IMG/VR virus record: IMGVR_UViG_3300020159_000496
Span: 1 to 57,209 of that record
Origin: a virus
DNA: 57,209 bases
Strand: one strand, 5' to 3'
Shown: positions 1-7,856 of the stretch, piece by piece
Layout of the letters: each line of letters starts with the position of its first letter
How positions within the stretch are numbered: the stretch's first letter is position 1
Program-made: the position numbers and the translations under genes
Notes under the pieces: model-generated
The model's input: the letters and a program-made list of their open reading frames with translations, nothing else
What the model was told of the DNA's origin: nothing
Database searches by the model: none

Positions 1-1791
1 GTCAGCTGGGTCGTTTAATGGAGCGTCTTTAGCTGCTACATAACCAGTTGCTGTGCCACTTAATGGGATATAATTGCTGATCACAAAATCGTAATCGCTG
101 TCTACGCTTGGTGAAGCGTAGAAATTAGGTGTACCTGTAGCATCGTTGACATTGTATTCAACAAATCCTGCGTCACCAAATAAACCGTTAGTATCGACAA
201 TTCTAAGTTCGCCACCTAGTTTGTGGTTGATGGTAATTTTTCCATCAATTACAGTTGCTTCTACATTAACAAGTCCAGAGTTATTAATAGCTTGGCGTAG
301 TGTATTAGCATCAGCTGCTGTTCCTGCTGATGTAAACGACACTGTTACAGCACTTGATAAAGCAGCACTGTTAATTAAACTTTCTCTTAGGCTAAACGAA
401 TAGCTACCGCTAAATGTTCCAGTACCAATTGTATCTGATGTTACAGATGTTTGACCTTTGGTTCTTCTAGCAAATGTTTTAAAGCTAGCTGTTTGCGGTG
501 TATTGTCGTAACCAGTATCTTCACTATAGTTATATTGAACATATAGTGTATCTTTCTCTATGCTAAGTCCACCAGCTGTTCTGTTAACACCGTAGATTGT
601 TGATTGTGCGTTAGCATACAATGGAGCAGAGACTTCTAACCACGATTTAGCAGCACCGTTCCAACGCTTAACTCTCCAACGAGAACCAAGATTAGGATCA
701 GTACTCTTAACCCAGATAGATCCAGATGGTCTTGGACCAGAAGCTGCTGTTTTCCACTGTGGTACTTGTGTATGAGGAGCAATGTTAAGTTCTGGACCAT
801 AATATGTTCCGGCTGCAATGCCAAACAACACCTGAACAGTTGCTGATCCGTTTTCTAAAACAATAGCATTACTGCCAGATGAATCTCCAACCATATCGTC
901 AGTTGTGTCAGTGATAAACAAATTCACAAATCCGTTTACTGATGCTGCTTTAACACCTTGAATCAACGCATTGTTGATCAATGTAACCATATTAGTTACA
1001 GTTGTGTAAGCAGGTACGTTAATTTGGACACCGTTGATTAAGAATGTTGTTGATGTTGATTGAGATGAGTGTCCGTCATTTTCTGCGGAAAACGCTGGCC
1101 AAAACTTACGCCATTCTTTAGTACCAATTAACCGCCAAGAAATTGGCTCGCCAACTGTTGTATAATCTTTGCCTTTGTAGTACATTCTAATCACATCAGA
1201 AGCAGCAACTACAGCGTAGTCGCCAACACGCCCAACACCACTCGCTGGTGTTGTTCCGTCTAGGCTTTCTGTATCGTCTGCTGTGATAACAACCGGCACT
1301 TTATTTGTAAATTTCTGTCCTGCTAAACTGGCAGGAGCTGAATCCCACTCAAAAATACCCCAGTTTGTACTTTGAGTATCTAACCACCATTGGCCGTCTG
1401 TGGCCTCAGAACCAGGAACTTCTGATCTAGCACTTAGGTCGTCTAGGTTAACACCTGCTCTAACAATGTAAGCACTGTTAGCTGAACCTAAGAAACTATA
1501 TGCGGCTTGTAGGCCGTATTCGTTTTGCTCGTCACCGTGTCTAGGTGCTCCTGAAATTGTTCGCTTAAATGATGGTACACCAAAGAAGTCAATAAGCTCT
1601 CTTTGGCTGGAAACTTTGTAAACTTTGCCTGCGTTGGAAGCTAATGTACCTTGTGCTGTACCTGTTCCACTGGCATTTGATTTGTTTTCTGCTGTAGCAA
1701 TTACGATGAGGGGAGTTGTGCTGCTTTCAGCTGGTGTATAAAAACTCTCGTCAATTACCGTAACTTCTACGCCTGGTGATGTTAGTGCCAT
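1..1791 (-). CDS. 18: Tail sheath protein (T4 gp18-like), 3' end cut by window
   Basis: Contractile tail sheath subunit that polymerises around the tail tube and drives DNA injection. Reading the minus strand from ATG 1791-1789 gives an open frame of 597 codons to the window edge without a stop. The protein begins MALTSPGVEVTVIDESFY, the usual opening of phage sheath proteins (T4 gp18 starts MALLSPGIELKE). T4 gp18 has 659 residues, so only a modest C-terminal part should be missing. An AGGAG ribosome binding site lies about 10 nt before the ATG, and a late promoter lies at 1826-1833. Family assignment rests on the N-terminus, the size and the neighbouring gp13-gp15 homologues. The ORFs on the opposite strand are shadows. 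Confidence 0.9.
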   Translation of the reverse strand, partial: MALTSPGVEVTVIDESFYTPAESSTTPLIVIATAENKSNASGTGTAQGTLASNAGKVYKVSSQRELIDFFGVPSFKRTISGAPRHGDEQNEYGLQAAYSFLGSANSAYIVRAGVNLDDLSARSEVPGSEATDGQWWLDTQSTNWGIFEWDSAPASLAGQKFTNKVPVVITADDTESLDGTTPASGVGRVGDYAVVAASDVIRMYYKGKDYTTVGEPISWRLIGTKEWRKFWPAFSAENDGHSSQSTSTTFLINGVQINVPAYTTVTNMVTLINNALIQGVKAASVNGFVNLFITDTTDDMVGDSSGSNAIVLENGSATVQVLFGIAAGTYYGPELNIAPHTQVPQWKTAASGPRPSGSIWVKSTDPNLGSRWRVKRWNGAAKSWLEVSAPLYANAQSTIYGVNRTAGGLSIEKDTLYVQYNYSEDTGYDNTPQTASFKTFARRTKGQTSVTSDTIGTGTFSGSYSFSLRESLINSAALSSAVTVSFTSAGTAADANTLRQAINNSGLVNVEATVIDGKITINHKLGGELRIVDTNGLFGDAGFVEYNVNDATGTPNFYASPSVDSDYDFVISNYIPLSGTATGYVAAKDAPLNDPAD

Positions 1792-1825
1792 TCCGTTATC
1801 TCCTGATGGGTTGAACCTTGTATAA

Positions 1826-1833
1826 TATTTATT
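1826..1833 (-). promoter_or_regulatory. T4-type late promoter AATAAATA before tail sheath gene
   Basis: The minus strand reads AATAAATA, seven of eight positions of the T4 late element TATAAATA. By T4 geometry transcription would start near 1820, leaving a leader of about 29 nt that includes the AGGAG site of the sheath gene. A plus-strand TATAAT overlaps it at 1821-1826 but has no convincing -35 partner. Confidence 0.65.
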
Positions 1834-1907
1834 CGCAGGATCAAAAAACACAGCGTTTAAACCATCAGAAAAGGGATGAAAAAGGTCCAATTCTTTTAAA
1901 TATTAAT

Positions 1908-2243
1908 ATGAGACCACTGTGTAAATGCGGACAAAGACCCCGTGCTGTTAACTATAAAAAGAATGATAGAACATACTATCGCAAACTATGCGAAATATGT
2001 CTTTCCCACGGTTTAGGTCATAGAATACCACGCTGGGTTAGAGCAGGGTATAAAATGAAATTGCAATGTGAAAAATGCGGACACAAAAGCCCGCATCGAG
2101 AAGTGTTTAGAGTGTTTCACACAGACGGCAACTTAGATAATTGCCGACCTGCTAATTTAAAAACTATTTGCTGTAACTGTGCTAATGTGTTGGCCAAGGA
2201 AGGAATTGTCTGGCGGCAGGGCGATCTTATTGCCGACTACTAG
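1908..2243 (+). CDS. Small HNH-like zinc-binding protein
   Basis: A 111-residue protein if translated from ATG 1908; the frame is open back to 1818, but the first clear conserved block (CKCGQRPRAVNYKKN) starts at this ATG. It has three Cys pairs (CKC, CEIC, CEKC) followed by HTDGNLDNCRPANLKTIC and CCNC, which matches the core of HNH nucleases (H-x-D-G-N, N-L, C-x-x-C). It is therefore probably a metal-bound DNA-binding or nicking protein of the kind common in T4-like phages. No good ribosome binding site is visible. Its last 87 bases overlap the 3' end of the convergent dNMP kinase gene. Whether it cleaves DNA cannot be judged from sequence. Confidence 0.7.
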   Translation: MRPLCKCGQRPRAVNYKKNDRTYYRKLCEICLSHGLGHRIPRWVRAGYKMKLQCEKCGHKSPHREVFRVFHTDGNLDNCRPANLKTICCNCANVLAKEGIVWRQGDLIADY

Positions 2244-2846
2244 TGTTTTGGCATTCTTATATAGGTCATCAATACTACCGTTGTTGTCAAGTATTAGATC
2301 AAAATCAGTACCTACCCAAGCAGTTTCGGAAGCATGAATCTTTAACTTTTTTAGTTCATTGGCTGCTACATTACTGCCGTTGTTGGCATCAATAGCTGTA
2401 TCATACCAGTTAGGAAGATTACCACGCTGTACCCATACAATTTGGCCGCCTGCGTCTTTGATTGATTTAATTTCGTTAGGAAAACGGCAGTCGGAAATTA
2501 CTACATTATCTTTACTATTGCGAAGTTTATTTTCTAAAGAAGCAATCCATATATCGTCATGGAAGCCTTTACGGCATACTTCTGTGCCCCAATACTGTAA
2601 GACCCATCTAGGAGTAAGTGTAGGCATAGCTAGTCGTTCTGCCCACCATGGATCCACTTGTTCACGCCATTCACGGGCTTCTTTTGTTCGCCCTTCTAGC
2701 ATGGTACGATCCCATCCAAATACACTTGCCACAGCATCTTTAAGGGTGCTGGCGAAAGATTCTCTTCTAAATTCGTGAAAGTTAACTAGATAGTCAGCGA
2801 TAGTATCTTTCCCGCTGCCAATAAATCCGCAAATACCTACAATCAT
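2157..2846 (-). CDS. 1: Deoxynucleoside monophosphate kinase (T4 gp1-like)
   Basis: Phosphorylates dNMPs to dNDPs for phage DNA synthesis. The 229-residue protein (T4 gp1: 241) has an N-terminal Walker A loop, GFIGSGKD, at residues 7-14 and a central SDCRFPNE block. The start is ATG 2846-2844; the frame runs 12 bases further to a TTG, but GGAGGA just before the ATG is an excellent ribosome binding site and would lie inside the longer version. It is the only nucleotide-metabolism enzyme in a structural region and has its own sigma70-like promoter at 2867-2895, consistent with early expression. Its 3' end overlaps the convergent HNH-like gene by 87 bases. Confidence 0.88.
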   Translation of the reverse strand: MIVGICGFIGSGKDTIADYLVNFHEFRRESFASTLKDAVASVFGWDRTMLEGRTKEAREWREQVDPWWAERLAMPTLTPRWVLQYWGTEVCRKGFHDDIWIASLENKLRNSKDNVVISDCRFPNEIKSIKDAGGQIVWVQRGNLPNWYDTAIDANNGSNVAANELKKLKIHASETAWVGTDFDLILDNNGSIDDLYKNAKTLVVGNKIALPPDNSFLGQHISTVTANSF

Positions 2847-2866
2847 AATATCCTCCAATTAAGAAT

Positions 2867-2895
2867 ATTATACATGAGTTGTAGTTTTAAATCAA
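2867..2895 (-). promoter_or_regulatory. Sigma70-like promoter for dNMP kinase
   Basis: On the minus strand, TTGATT (2895-2890) and TATAAT (2872-2867) are separated by 17 bases. Transcription would start near 2860, about 14 bases before the kinase ATG and just upstream of its GGAGGA site. The -10 is perfect and the -35 matches four of six. It sits in the 56-base gap after gp13. Confidence 0.6.
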
Positions 2896-2902
2896 TATAT
2901 TT

Positions 2903-3667
2903 TTAACCAATTACAAAAGTATAACCTGCGTTAGCATGGCCAGGTACGTAATTAACTAATTCAGCTGTTAAGCGATCAATATCTGCTTGGGCTTCTTGTT
3001 TGAGTGTGGCACCGTTCAACTGTGTGCCGCCCTGTGGGCCTGCTATTTGACCAAACTTTTCACGGGCCTGTCCTAGCATCATCTTACAGTTAGCCAAGGT
3101 GTAGTCTTTGATCCAAATGCCTGCGTAAGTGTCCACAAGCATAGCAACGTCTGGTCTAGTGTTGTAACACCATAACATAACTTCTTCGTCTGTTCTAGGT
3201 CTTTGGTGTATTGTAAGTTTATGACTCTGAGCATGCCAAGTAAATTGAATAAAACTACCAAACATTTTGCCTACCCGTTCTTGATAACCAGAAAATAATT
3301 CATAGGTTAACAATCCACCCATGTTAGTTGATGATAACAAATAGGTATTTGTATAGGCTAAATTAAACGGTTCAAAAACAGTACCGCCGTTTCCTCCACC
3401 GCTGCGTGAACCTATAGATCTTCTATAAATTTCACGTACTACTTGTATGTTGTCCGGTAAAATATATTCGTTTTGATCTTCTGACAATGTCAAAAAAGCA
3501 AACGACTCTTCTACTGAATTATCAGCACGTTGACGAAACACTGCTAAACTACGCTGTAACGCAGTTTCATAGTGTTGCGGGTCTAATTCAACATCAATCA
3601 TGCCATCGCCCAGCATTAGACGGCAGTAATCAAAGACTTTTTGTTTTTCTTGGTCAAGTTGGCTCAT
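2903..3667 (-). CDS. 13: Neck protein (T4 gp13-like)
   Basis: Head-completion protein that with gp14 closes the filled head and receives the tail. The 254 residues follow T4 gp13 at both ends: an N-terminal block with IDVELDP around residue 25 and a C-terminal block WIKDYTLANCKMMLGQAREK matching T4 [20 protein letters not shown], ending with the YTFVIG tail (T4 FGILVG). Length from Met to VEL is 28 residues against 29 in T4, which supports the chosen ATG. It is shorter than T4 gp13 (309). The late promoter 3673-3680 is so close that its predicted start nucleotide is the A of the ATG. It points away from gp14, its usual downstream neighbour. Confidence 0.85.
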   Translation of the reverse strand: MSQLDQEKQKVFDYCRLMLGDGMIDVELDPQHYETALQRSLAVFRQRADNSVEESFAFLTLSEDQNEYILPDNIQVVREIYRRSIGSRSGGGNGGTVFEPFNLAYTNTYLLSSTNMGGLLTYELFSGYQERVGKMFGSFIQFTWHAQSHKLTIHQRPRTDEEVMLWCYNTRPDVAMLVDTYAGIWIKDYTLANCKMMLGQAREKFGQIAGPQGGTQLNGATLKQEAQADIDRLTAELVNYVPGHANAGYTFVIG

Positions 3668-3672
3668 GCTAG

Positions 3673-3680
3673 TATTTATC
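3673..3680 (-). promoter_or_regulatory. T4-type late promoter GATAAATA before gp13
   Basis: The minus strand reads GATAAATACTA, matching T4 TATAAATACTA at all but the first base. In T4 the start lies six bases after the last A of the octamer; here that is base 3667, the A of the gp13 start codon. It lies in the 27-base gap between the divergent gp13 and gp14 genes. Confidence 0.7.
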
Positions 3681-3694
3681 GTAGCGGTAAATAT

Positions 3695-4915
3695 ATGACT
3701 ATGCCAAGATTAAGCCTTTATAAACCAGAACGCGGCAATGACTTTAAATTCATTGATAAAAACATCTGGGAAATGTTCCAAGTGGGCGGGACTGACGTCC
3801 TAGTCCACAAATACGTTGGACCCGGTGATTCTTCACCCGGAACAAGCACACCCACAACCCCTGTTTATACAGGCGGAATTCCAGAATTACACATTCAGGA
3901 TCTGCTATTTTTAGAAAATAGAGATAGAAAATATGATCCGGATGTGTTCATTCTTAGAGGCGTATACAACATACAAGATTTAGATTTTAATCTATCGCAA
4001 TTTGGATTATTTTTACAAAACGATACAATTTTTATCACATTCCACATTAACGATACTGTGGAAAAAATAGGAAGAAAACTAATTAGTGGCGATGTTATTG
4101 AACTGCCGCATCTTAAAGACTATCATGCTCTTAATGATCTTAAATTTGCTCTACGTAGATTTTATGTAATTGAAGAAGTGACTCGTGCTGCCGAAGGATT
4201 TTCGTCAACATGGTATCCGCATCTATACAGAGCTAAATGTACACCGCTAGTTGATAGTCAAGAATTTAAACAAATATTAGATGGCCTAGCAGATGACACT
4301 GGAGAAGATTCTAATACCACACTCCGAGATCTCATGAGTACTTACAATACTGAAATGAGAATTACCGAAGCAGTATTGGATCAAGCAGAAGTAGATGCTC
4401 CCAGAAGTGGATACGACACTTCGATGTATTATACAGTGCCAGTTGACGAAAACGGCAATGTAAAATTAGTTACTACTGACCTTGACAGTATTGAAGCTAG
4501 CAATGACGGTTCCGGTGTTGATGCCAGTGTTATTATTGCTACTCCGGTTAAAGATGGGTATCAAAGTTATCACGAAGATGCTGTTACGCCAAACGGTGCT
4601 CCGTTTACTAGTGGTATTAATTTTCCTACAAATCCAACAGAAGGTCAATTTTGCCTACGTACAGATTATTTTCCAAAGAGACTGTTTAGATTCAACGGCA
4701 ATAGGTGGATCAAGTATGAAGATAATGTACGCATGACGATGAGCAATCTAGGAACTTCCGATACTGATTCAGGTGAAAGATTTGAAGGTAGAGATATCAA
4801 ACAGAATCAGAAAGGAACATTTATTAACAACACCAACGAACGAATGATCGACGGTAAACTAGTTAAAGAAAAACAGAGCTTGAGCAAAGCACTAAAACCA
4901 AAGGCAGATGAATAA
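3695..4915 (+). CDS. 14: Neck protein (T4 gp14-like)
   Basis: Second head-completion protein, joining head to tail with gp13. 406 residues from ATG 3695 (another in-frame ATG is at 3701; the frame is open back to 3641 inside gp13). The segment LSQFGLFLQNDTIFITFHIN, followed by a region ending GDVIELP, corresponds to T4 gp14 [20 protein letters not shown] ... GDLIYFP. It is longer than T4 gp14 (256); the extra C-terminal part has a GQFCLRTDYFPKRLFRFNG-W segment also seen in aquatic T4-like phages. The ribosome binding site is weak. Its TAA overlaps the ATG of gp15 (TAATG), so the two are probably translationally coupled. Confidence 0.8.
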   Translation: MTMPRLSLYKPERGNDFKFIDKNIWEMFQVGGTDVLVHKYVGPGDSSPGTSTPTTPVYTGGIPELHIQDLLFLENRDRKYDPDVFILRGVYNIQDLDFNLSQFGLFLQNDTIFITFHINDTVEKIGRKLISGDVIELPHLKDYHALNDLKFALRRFYVIEEVTRAAEGFSSTWYPHLYRAKCTPLVDSQEFKQILDGLADDTGEDSNTTLRDLMSTYNTEMRITEAVLDQAEVDAPRSGYDTSMYYTVPVDENGNVKLVTTDLDSIEASNDGSGVDASVIIATPVKDGYQSYHEDAVTPNGAPFTSGINFPTNPTEGQFCLRTDYFPKRLFRFNGNRWIKYEDNVRMTMSNLGTSDTDSGERFEGRDIKQNQKGTFINNTNERMIDGKLVKEKQSLSKALKPKADE

Positions 4916-6345
4916 TGGATTTTTTCTATGATGGTCAAATAAGACGATACGTTACACAGTTCATGAGAATCTTTATTGGTTTTAAGTTTCAATCCAATGA
5001 CGGTTCTTTGAAACAAGTACCAGTAATGTACGGCGACCTAACCAAACAAGTTGCTCAAATTATCAAGGAAAACTCTGAGAATAAAATGGCCAGTGTGCCT
5101 AAAATTTCTTGCTATATTACAGGCCTAGAGCTTGATCGAACTCGATTGGCTGATGCTAGTTTTGTCAGCAAAATCAGTGTACGTGGCAGATCATACGAAT
5201 CGTTTGACGATGTAACTGGTGAGCCAATCTATGATAATACTCAAGGTGGCGGGTATACTGTTGAAAGATTAATGCCGACACCGTTTAAATTAAGTATGCG
5301 AGCAGATGTTTGGACATCTAATACTGATCAAAAATTACAGTTACTCGAACAAATTTTAGTTTTATTCAACCCAAGTTTAGAAGTACAGACCACAGACAAC
5401 TACATTGACTGGACTAGTTTAAGTGTTGTTGAACTAACAGCATCTAACTTTAGTTCTAGATCAATTCCTCAAGGCACCGAAACAGACATTGACATCTGTA
5501 CATTAGATTTTGAATTGCCAATATATATTAGCCCGCCGGTAAAAGTTAAGAAACTTGGTGTGGTACAAAAAATTATTATGAATATGTTTGACGATGACGG
5601 TCAAATAAAACCGTTGTCTGAATTAGCATTTAACAGTCCTATTGATAATACAGATATTAAAACAACCTCAGTTGTAACAACTCCTGGAAACTTCGGAGTT
5701 TTAATGCTGTCATCTAAGACAGTTACTGGTGTAGAAACTGGATCGTATTATGTTAGTGCGTTAGATCCTAACGAAGCTATTGTAGAAAGTGGGTTAGATA
5801 TTCCTAAGAAAACCGGTGCTGTGATCGATTGGAATAAAATAATTCCGCAGTACGGCAAGTATCGTCCGGGCATTAGTCGTATTAGATTCTTACAACCAAG
5901 CGGTTATGAATTAATAGGAACTTTTTCAGTTAACGAGGTCGATTCACAATTTCTTGTAGTAGATTTTGATACTGATTCTGAACCACAAACCGATTTAATT
6001 ATTAATGCTATCATCAATCCACAGACATTTAATCCTCTAGCTACACGAGTAGCTGGTATAAAATATCTAATTTTAGAAGATATTGGTTCAACAAACAACA
6101 CCGACGGTGCGGATGCTTGGAAGAATTCCAACTTATCAGACTTTGTTGCCGCAGCTAATTCTATTATTGAATGGAGCGGAACACAGTGGACAGTGATCTT
6201 TAATCCAGCAACCCAAACTGTAAGTCCGTATTATATTAAAAATCTTAAAACAGGTGTTCAATATAAGTGGGAAAACGATCAATGGCTCAAATCTTTTGAA
6301 GGCGAATACACTGCCGGATATTGGAGTTTTGATCTCGAAGGATGA
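4915..6345 (+). CDS. 15: Tail completion / sheath stabiliser (T4 gp15-like)
   Basis: Caps the finished tail, stabilises the sheath and binds the neck. 476 residues, opening MDFFYDGQIRRYVTQFMRIF, which matches T4 gp15 (MFGYFYNSSFRRYATLMGDLF). A central segment PTPFKLSMRADVWTSN...QLLEQIL corresponds to T4 SPIKMIYELSIFTRYEDDMFQIVEQIL. It is about 200 residues longer than T4 gp15 (272), with a C-terminal beta-rich extension ending in a YKWENDQWLKS block. It starts on the gp14 stop (TAATG) and ends in an ATGA overlap with the next gene, so gp14, gp15 and two small genes form one plus-strand unit. Confidence 0.82.
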   Translation: MDFFYDGQIRRYVTQFMRIFIGFKFQSNDGSLKQVPVMYGDLTKQVAQIIKENSENKMASVPKISCYITGLELDRTRLADASFVSKISVRGRSYESFDDVTGEPIYDNTQGGGYTVERLMPTPFKLSMRADVWTSNTDQKLQLLEQILVLFNPSLEVQTTDNYIDWTSLSVVELTASNFSSRSIPQGTETDIDICTLDFELPIYISPPVKVKKLGVVQKIIMNMFDDDGQIKPLSELAFNSPIDNTDIKTTSVVTTPGNFGVLMLSSKTVTGVETGSYYVSALDPNEAIVESGLDIPKKTGAVIDWNKIIPQYGKYRPGISRIRFLQPSGYELIGTFSVNEVDSQFLVVDFDTDSEPQTDLIINAIINPQTFNPLATRVAGIKYLILEDIGSTNNTDGADAWKNSNLSDFVAAANSIIEWSGTQWTVIFNPATQTVSPYYIKNLKTGVQYKWENDQWLKSFEGEYTAGYWSFDLEG

Positions 6346-6743
6346 TACATACTAGCATGCAGAAACATGCCGGTATTCTTTTTATTTCCAAAAAATCTTC
6401 TAGGGTCTTATTGATCTTAGAAGACCTCAAATGGACTGTTCCCAGCTTTGCTAGAGAACATTCTGTGGTTAAGGATGCCCAGGCTATAATTCACGAATAT
6501 TATGGTAAGGATGCTAGACTAGTTCCGGTTGAACTATACGTTAGTCAAGACAGCGGGTTTGAATTTTCAACTTATATATGTTTAGTAGACTCAGAATTTG
6601 TGCCATCTAATGATCAAACATTTTGTTGGACCACACTTAATACCCTGCCCAAAGGTATTCATACTGGATTAAAAACTACATTAACAAATAAAATTATTAA
6701 AACTAAAATAGATACAATTTTATTAATGGAGAATTCACAATGA
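6342..6743 (+). CDS. Degenerate Nudix-fold protein
   Basis: 133 residues. The N-terminal half (AGILFISKKSSRVLLILED, then WTVPSF) looks like the first strands of a Nudix hydrolase, and the following helix (REHSVVKDAQAIIHEYYG) occupies the position of the Nudix box GX5EX7REUXEEXGU. The box lacks the paired glutamates that bind metal, so nucleotide pyrophosphatase activity is doubtful. The start overlaps the gp15 stop (ATGA); another in-frame ATG lies at 6357. It ends in an ATGA overlap with the next gene. The link to Nudix is from pattern only; role unknown. Confidence 0.55.
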   Translation: MIHTSMQKHAGILFISKKSSRVLLILEDLKWTVPSFAREHSVVKDAQAIIHEYYGKDARLVPVELYVSQDSGFEFSTYICLVDSEFVPSNDQTFCWTTLNTLPKGIHTGLKTTLTNKIIKTKIDTILLMENSQ

Positions 6744-7000
6744 AACTATCTATTACCAAGAGTAAAAATTTTATCAACGATTGCCGTAGATACGAAGAAA
6801 TAATAAAACAGACAAAAAGTACTGAGATAGAAAATTTGTATAAACAATTTCTTTCTCAGGCAAATATGTTGGATTCTAGTGTTGAGTTTATTTCTTCTAA
6901 TTTTTCTACACAGATTGAAGTAAGAAATAGATTAAAATCTCTAAGAGTTTCTTTAGAAAAAAAGATTATTGATCTAAAAGAAAAGACTCAACAGTCTTAA
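6740..7000 (+). CDS. Small coiled-coil protein, unknown function
   Basis: 86 residues, highly charged and rich in Lys, Glu and Ile, with heptad-like spacing across residues 15-40 and 60-84 (SLRVSLEKKIIDLKEK at the end), so probably helical or coiled coil. No signal peptide, membrane segment or Cys pair. It begins at an ATGA overlap with the Nudix-like gene and closes the gp14-gp15 unit. Its last 35 bases overlap the 3' end of the convergent hldD gene. I do not recognise the family; its company suggests a small assembly or structural factor. Confidence 0.65.
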   Translation: MKLSITKSKNFINDCRRYEEIIKQTKSTEIENLYKQFLSQANMLDSSVEFISSNFSTQIEVRNRLKSLRVSLEKKIIDLKEKTQQS

Positions 7001-7856
7001 ATTTATAATCCCCAATTAGTGTTAACAGTTTATCTATATTAGCACAAGTATATTTTTGATATTGTGTTAACAGATTTTGTGGAAAATCAATTTCTACAAT
7101 TTGACTAGAATATTTTTTTGCTACAGCTTCTGCTATAGACAAAAATGATCTAGCAGTACCTGTGCCTAAATTAAAGATTCCATTAACCTTTTTATTCGAA
7201 GCTGATAATTTTATGTTTACTATATCGTCAACACAGATAAAGTCTCTTTGAAAATTTTCACTGTTTTTAAAAATTTGTATCTTTCCAGTGTTTAAAGCCT
7301 GTTGACTAAATTTAGTAATAGGGCTTGCTTGATCTTTCTTGTGAATTTCATTTTTTCCATAGACATTAAAATATCTCCAACCTTGAATGTTAGCATTGGG
7401 ATAATCTAATAATGTAGAATACACATATTGATCAACTAACATCTTACTGGTAGCATACAATGACCCAGGGTTAAGAGGCTGTGATTCTACAAATGTGTTG
7501 CTGTCACCGTAGACTGATGCCGAACTAGCGTATGATAAAACAAAATTATTTCTCACAGCTTGGTCAACAAGCCAATAACTAGGCTGTAGATTGTATTGAT
7601 CAATTTTATCTTGATCTCGTTCAGTGGTTGAAGATATCGCACCTTCGTGAAATACCACATCAACTTTTAACCAATGATTCCAAATGCCATAAAAATTCTG
7701 CGGAGATATAATTTCTGAAAATTTTAAATCCCTAAGATTGTTTTCTTTGTCTTTGTTTATGTCATCAACAATTAAAATATCACTAATAGACTGATCATTT
7801 AGACCTTTAACTATATTAGAACCTATTAATCCGGCACCGCCTGTGACTATAATCAT
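6966..7856 (-). CDS. hldD: ADP-L-glycero-D-manno-heptose 6-epimerase (HldD)
   Basis: Last step of ADP-heptose synthesis: epimerises ADP-D-glycero- to ADP-L-glycero-D-manno-heptose. 296 residues (E. coli HldD 310). It opens [20 protein letters not shown], nearly identical to E. coli ([20 protein letters not shown]), with the Rossmann NADP loop at residues 6-12, [11 protein letters not shown] at 69-79, the catalytic Y134-x3-K138 (YATSK), GWRYFNVYG and [8 protein letters not shown]. ATG 7856 is preferred over 7877 because it matches the family N-terminus, has TTGGAG upstream and shares ATGA with the preceding gene. It ends the heptose operon and overlaps the convergent coiled-coil gene by 35 bases. 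Confidence 0.92.
   Translation of the reverse strand: [296 protein letters not shown]

Noticed and set aside
146-403. Plus-strand ORF opposite the tail sheath gene
   Set aside because: Lies wholly within the sheath reading frame on the other strand, has no ribosome binding site and no recognisable protein pattern; typical antisense shadow.
1821-1826. TATAAT on the plus strand as a promoter for the HNH-like gene
   Set aside because: No reasonable -35 at 16-18 bases and no correct extended -10; the bases are largely explained by the minus-strand late promoter they overlap.
3686-3693. GGTAAATA on the plus strand as a late promoter for gp14
   Set aside because: Only six of eight matches, and it ends one base before the ATG, so the RNA would start inside the gene. 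The gp14 promoter remains unidentified.
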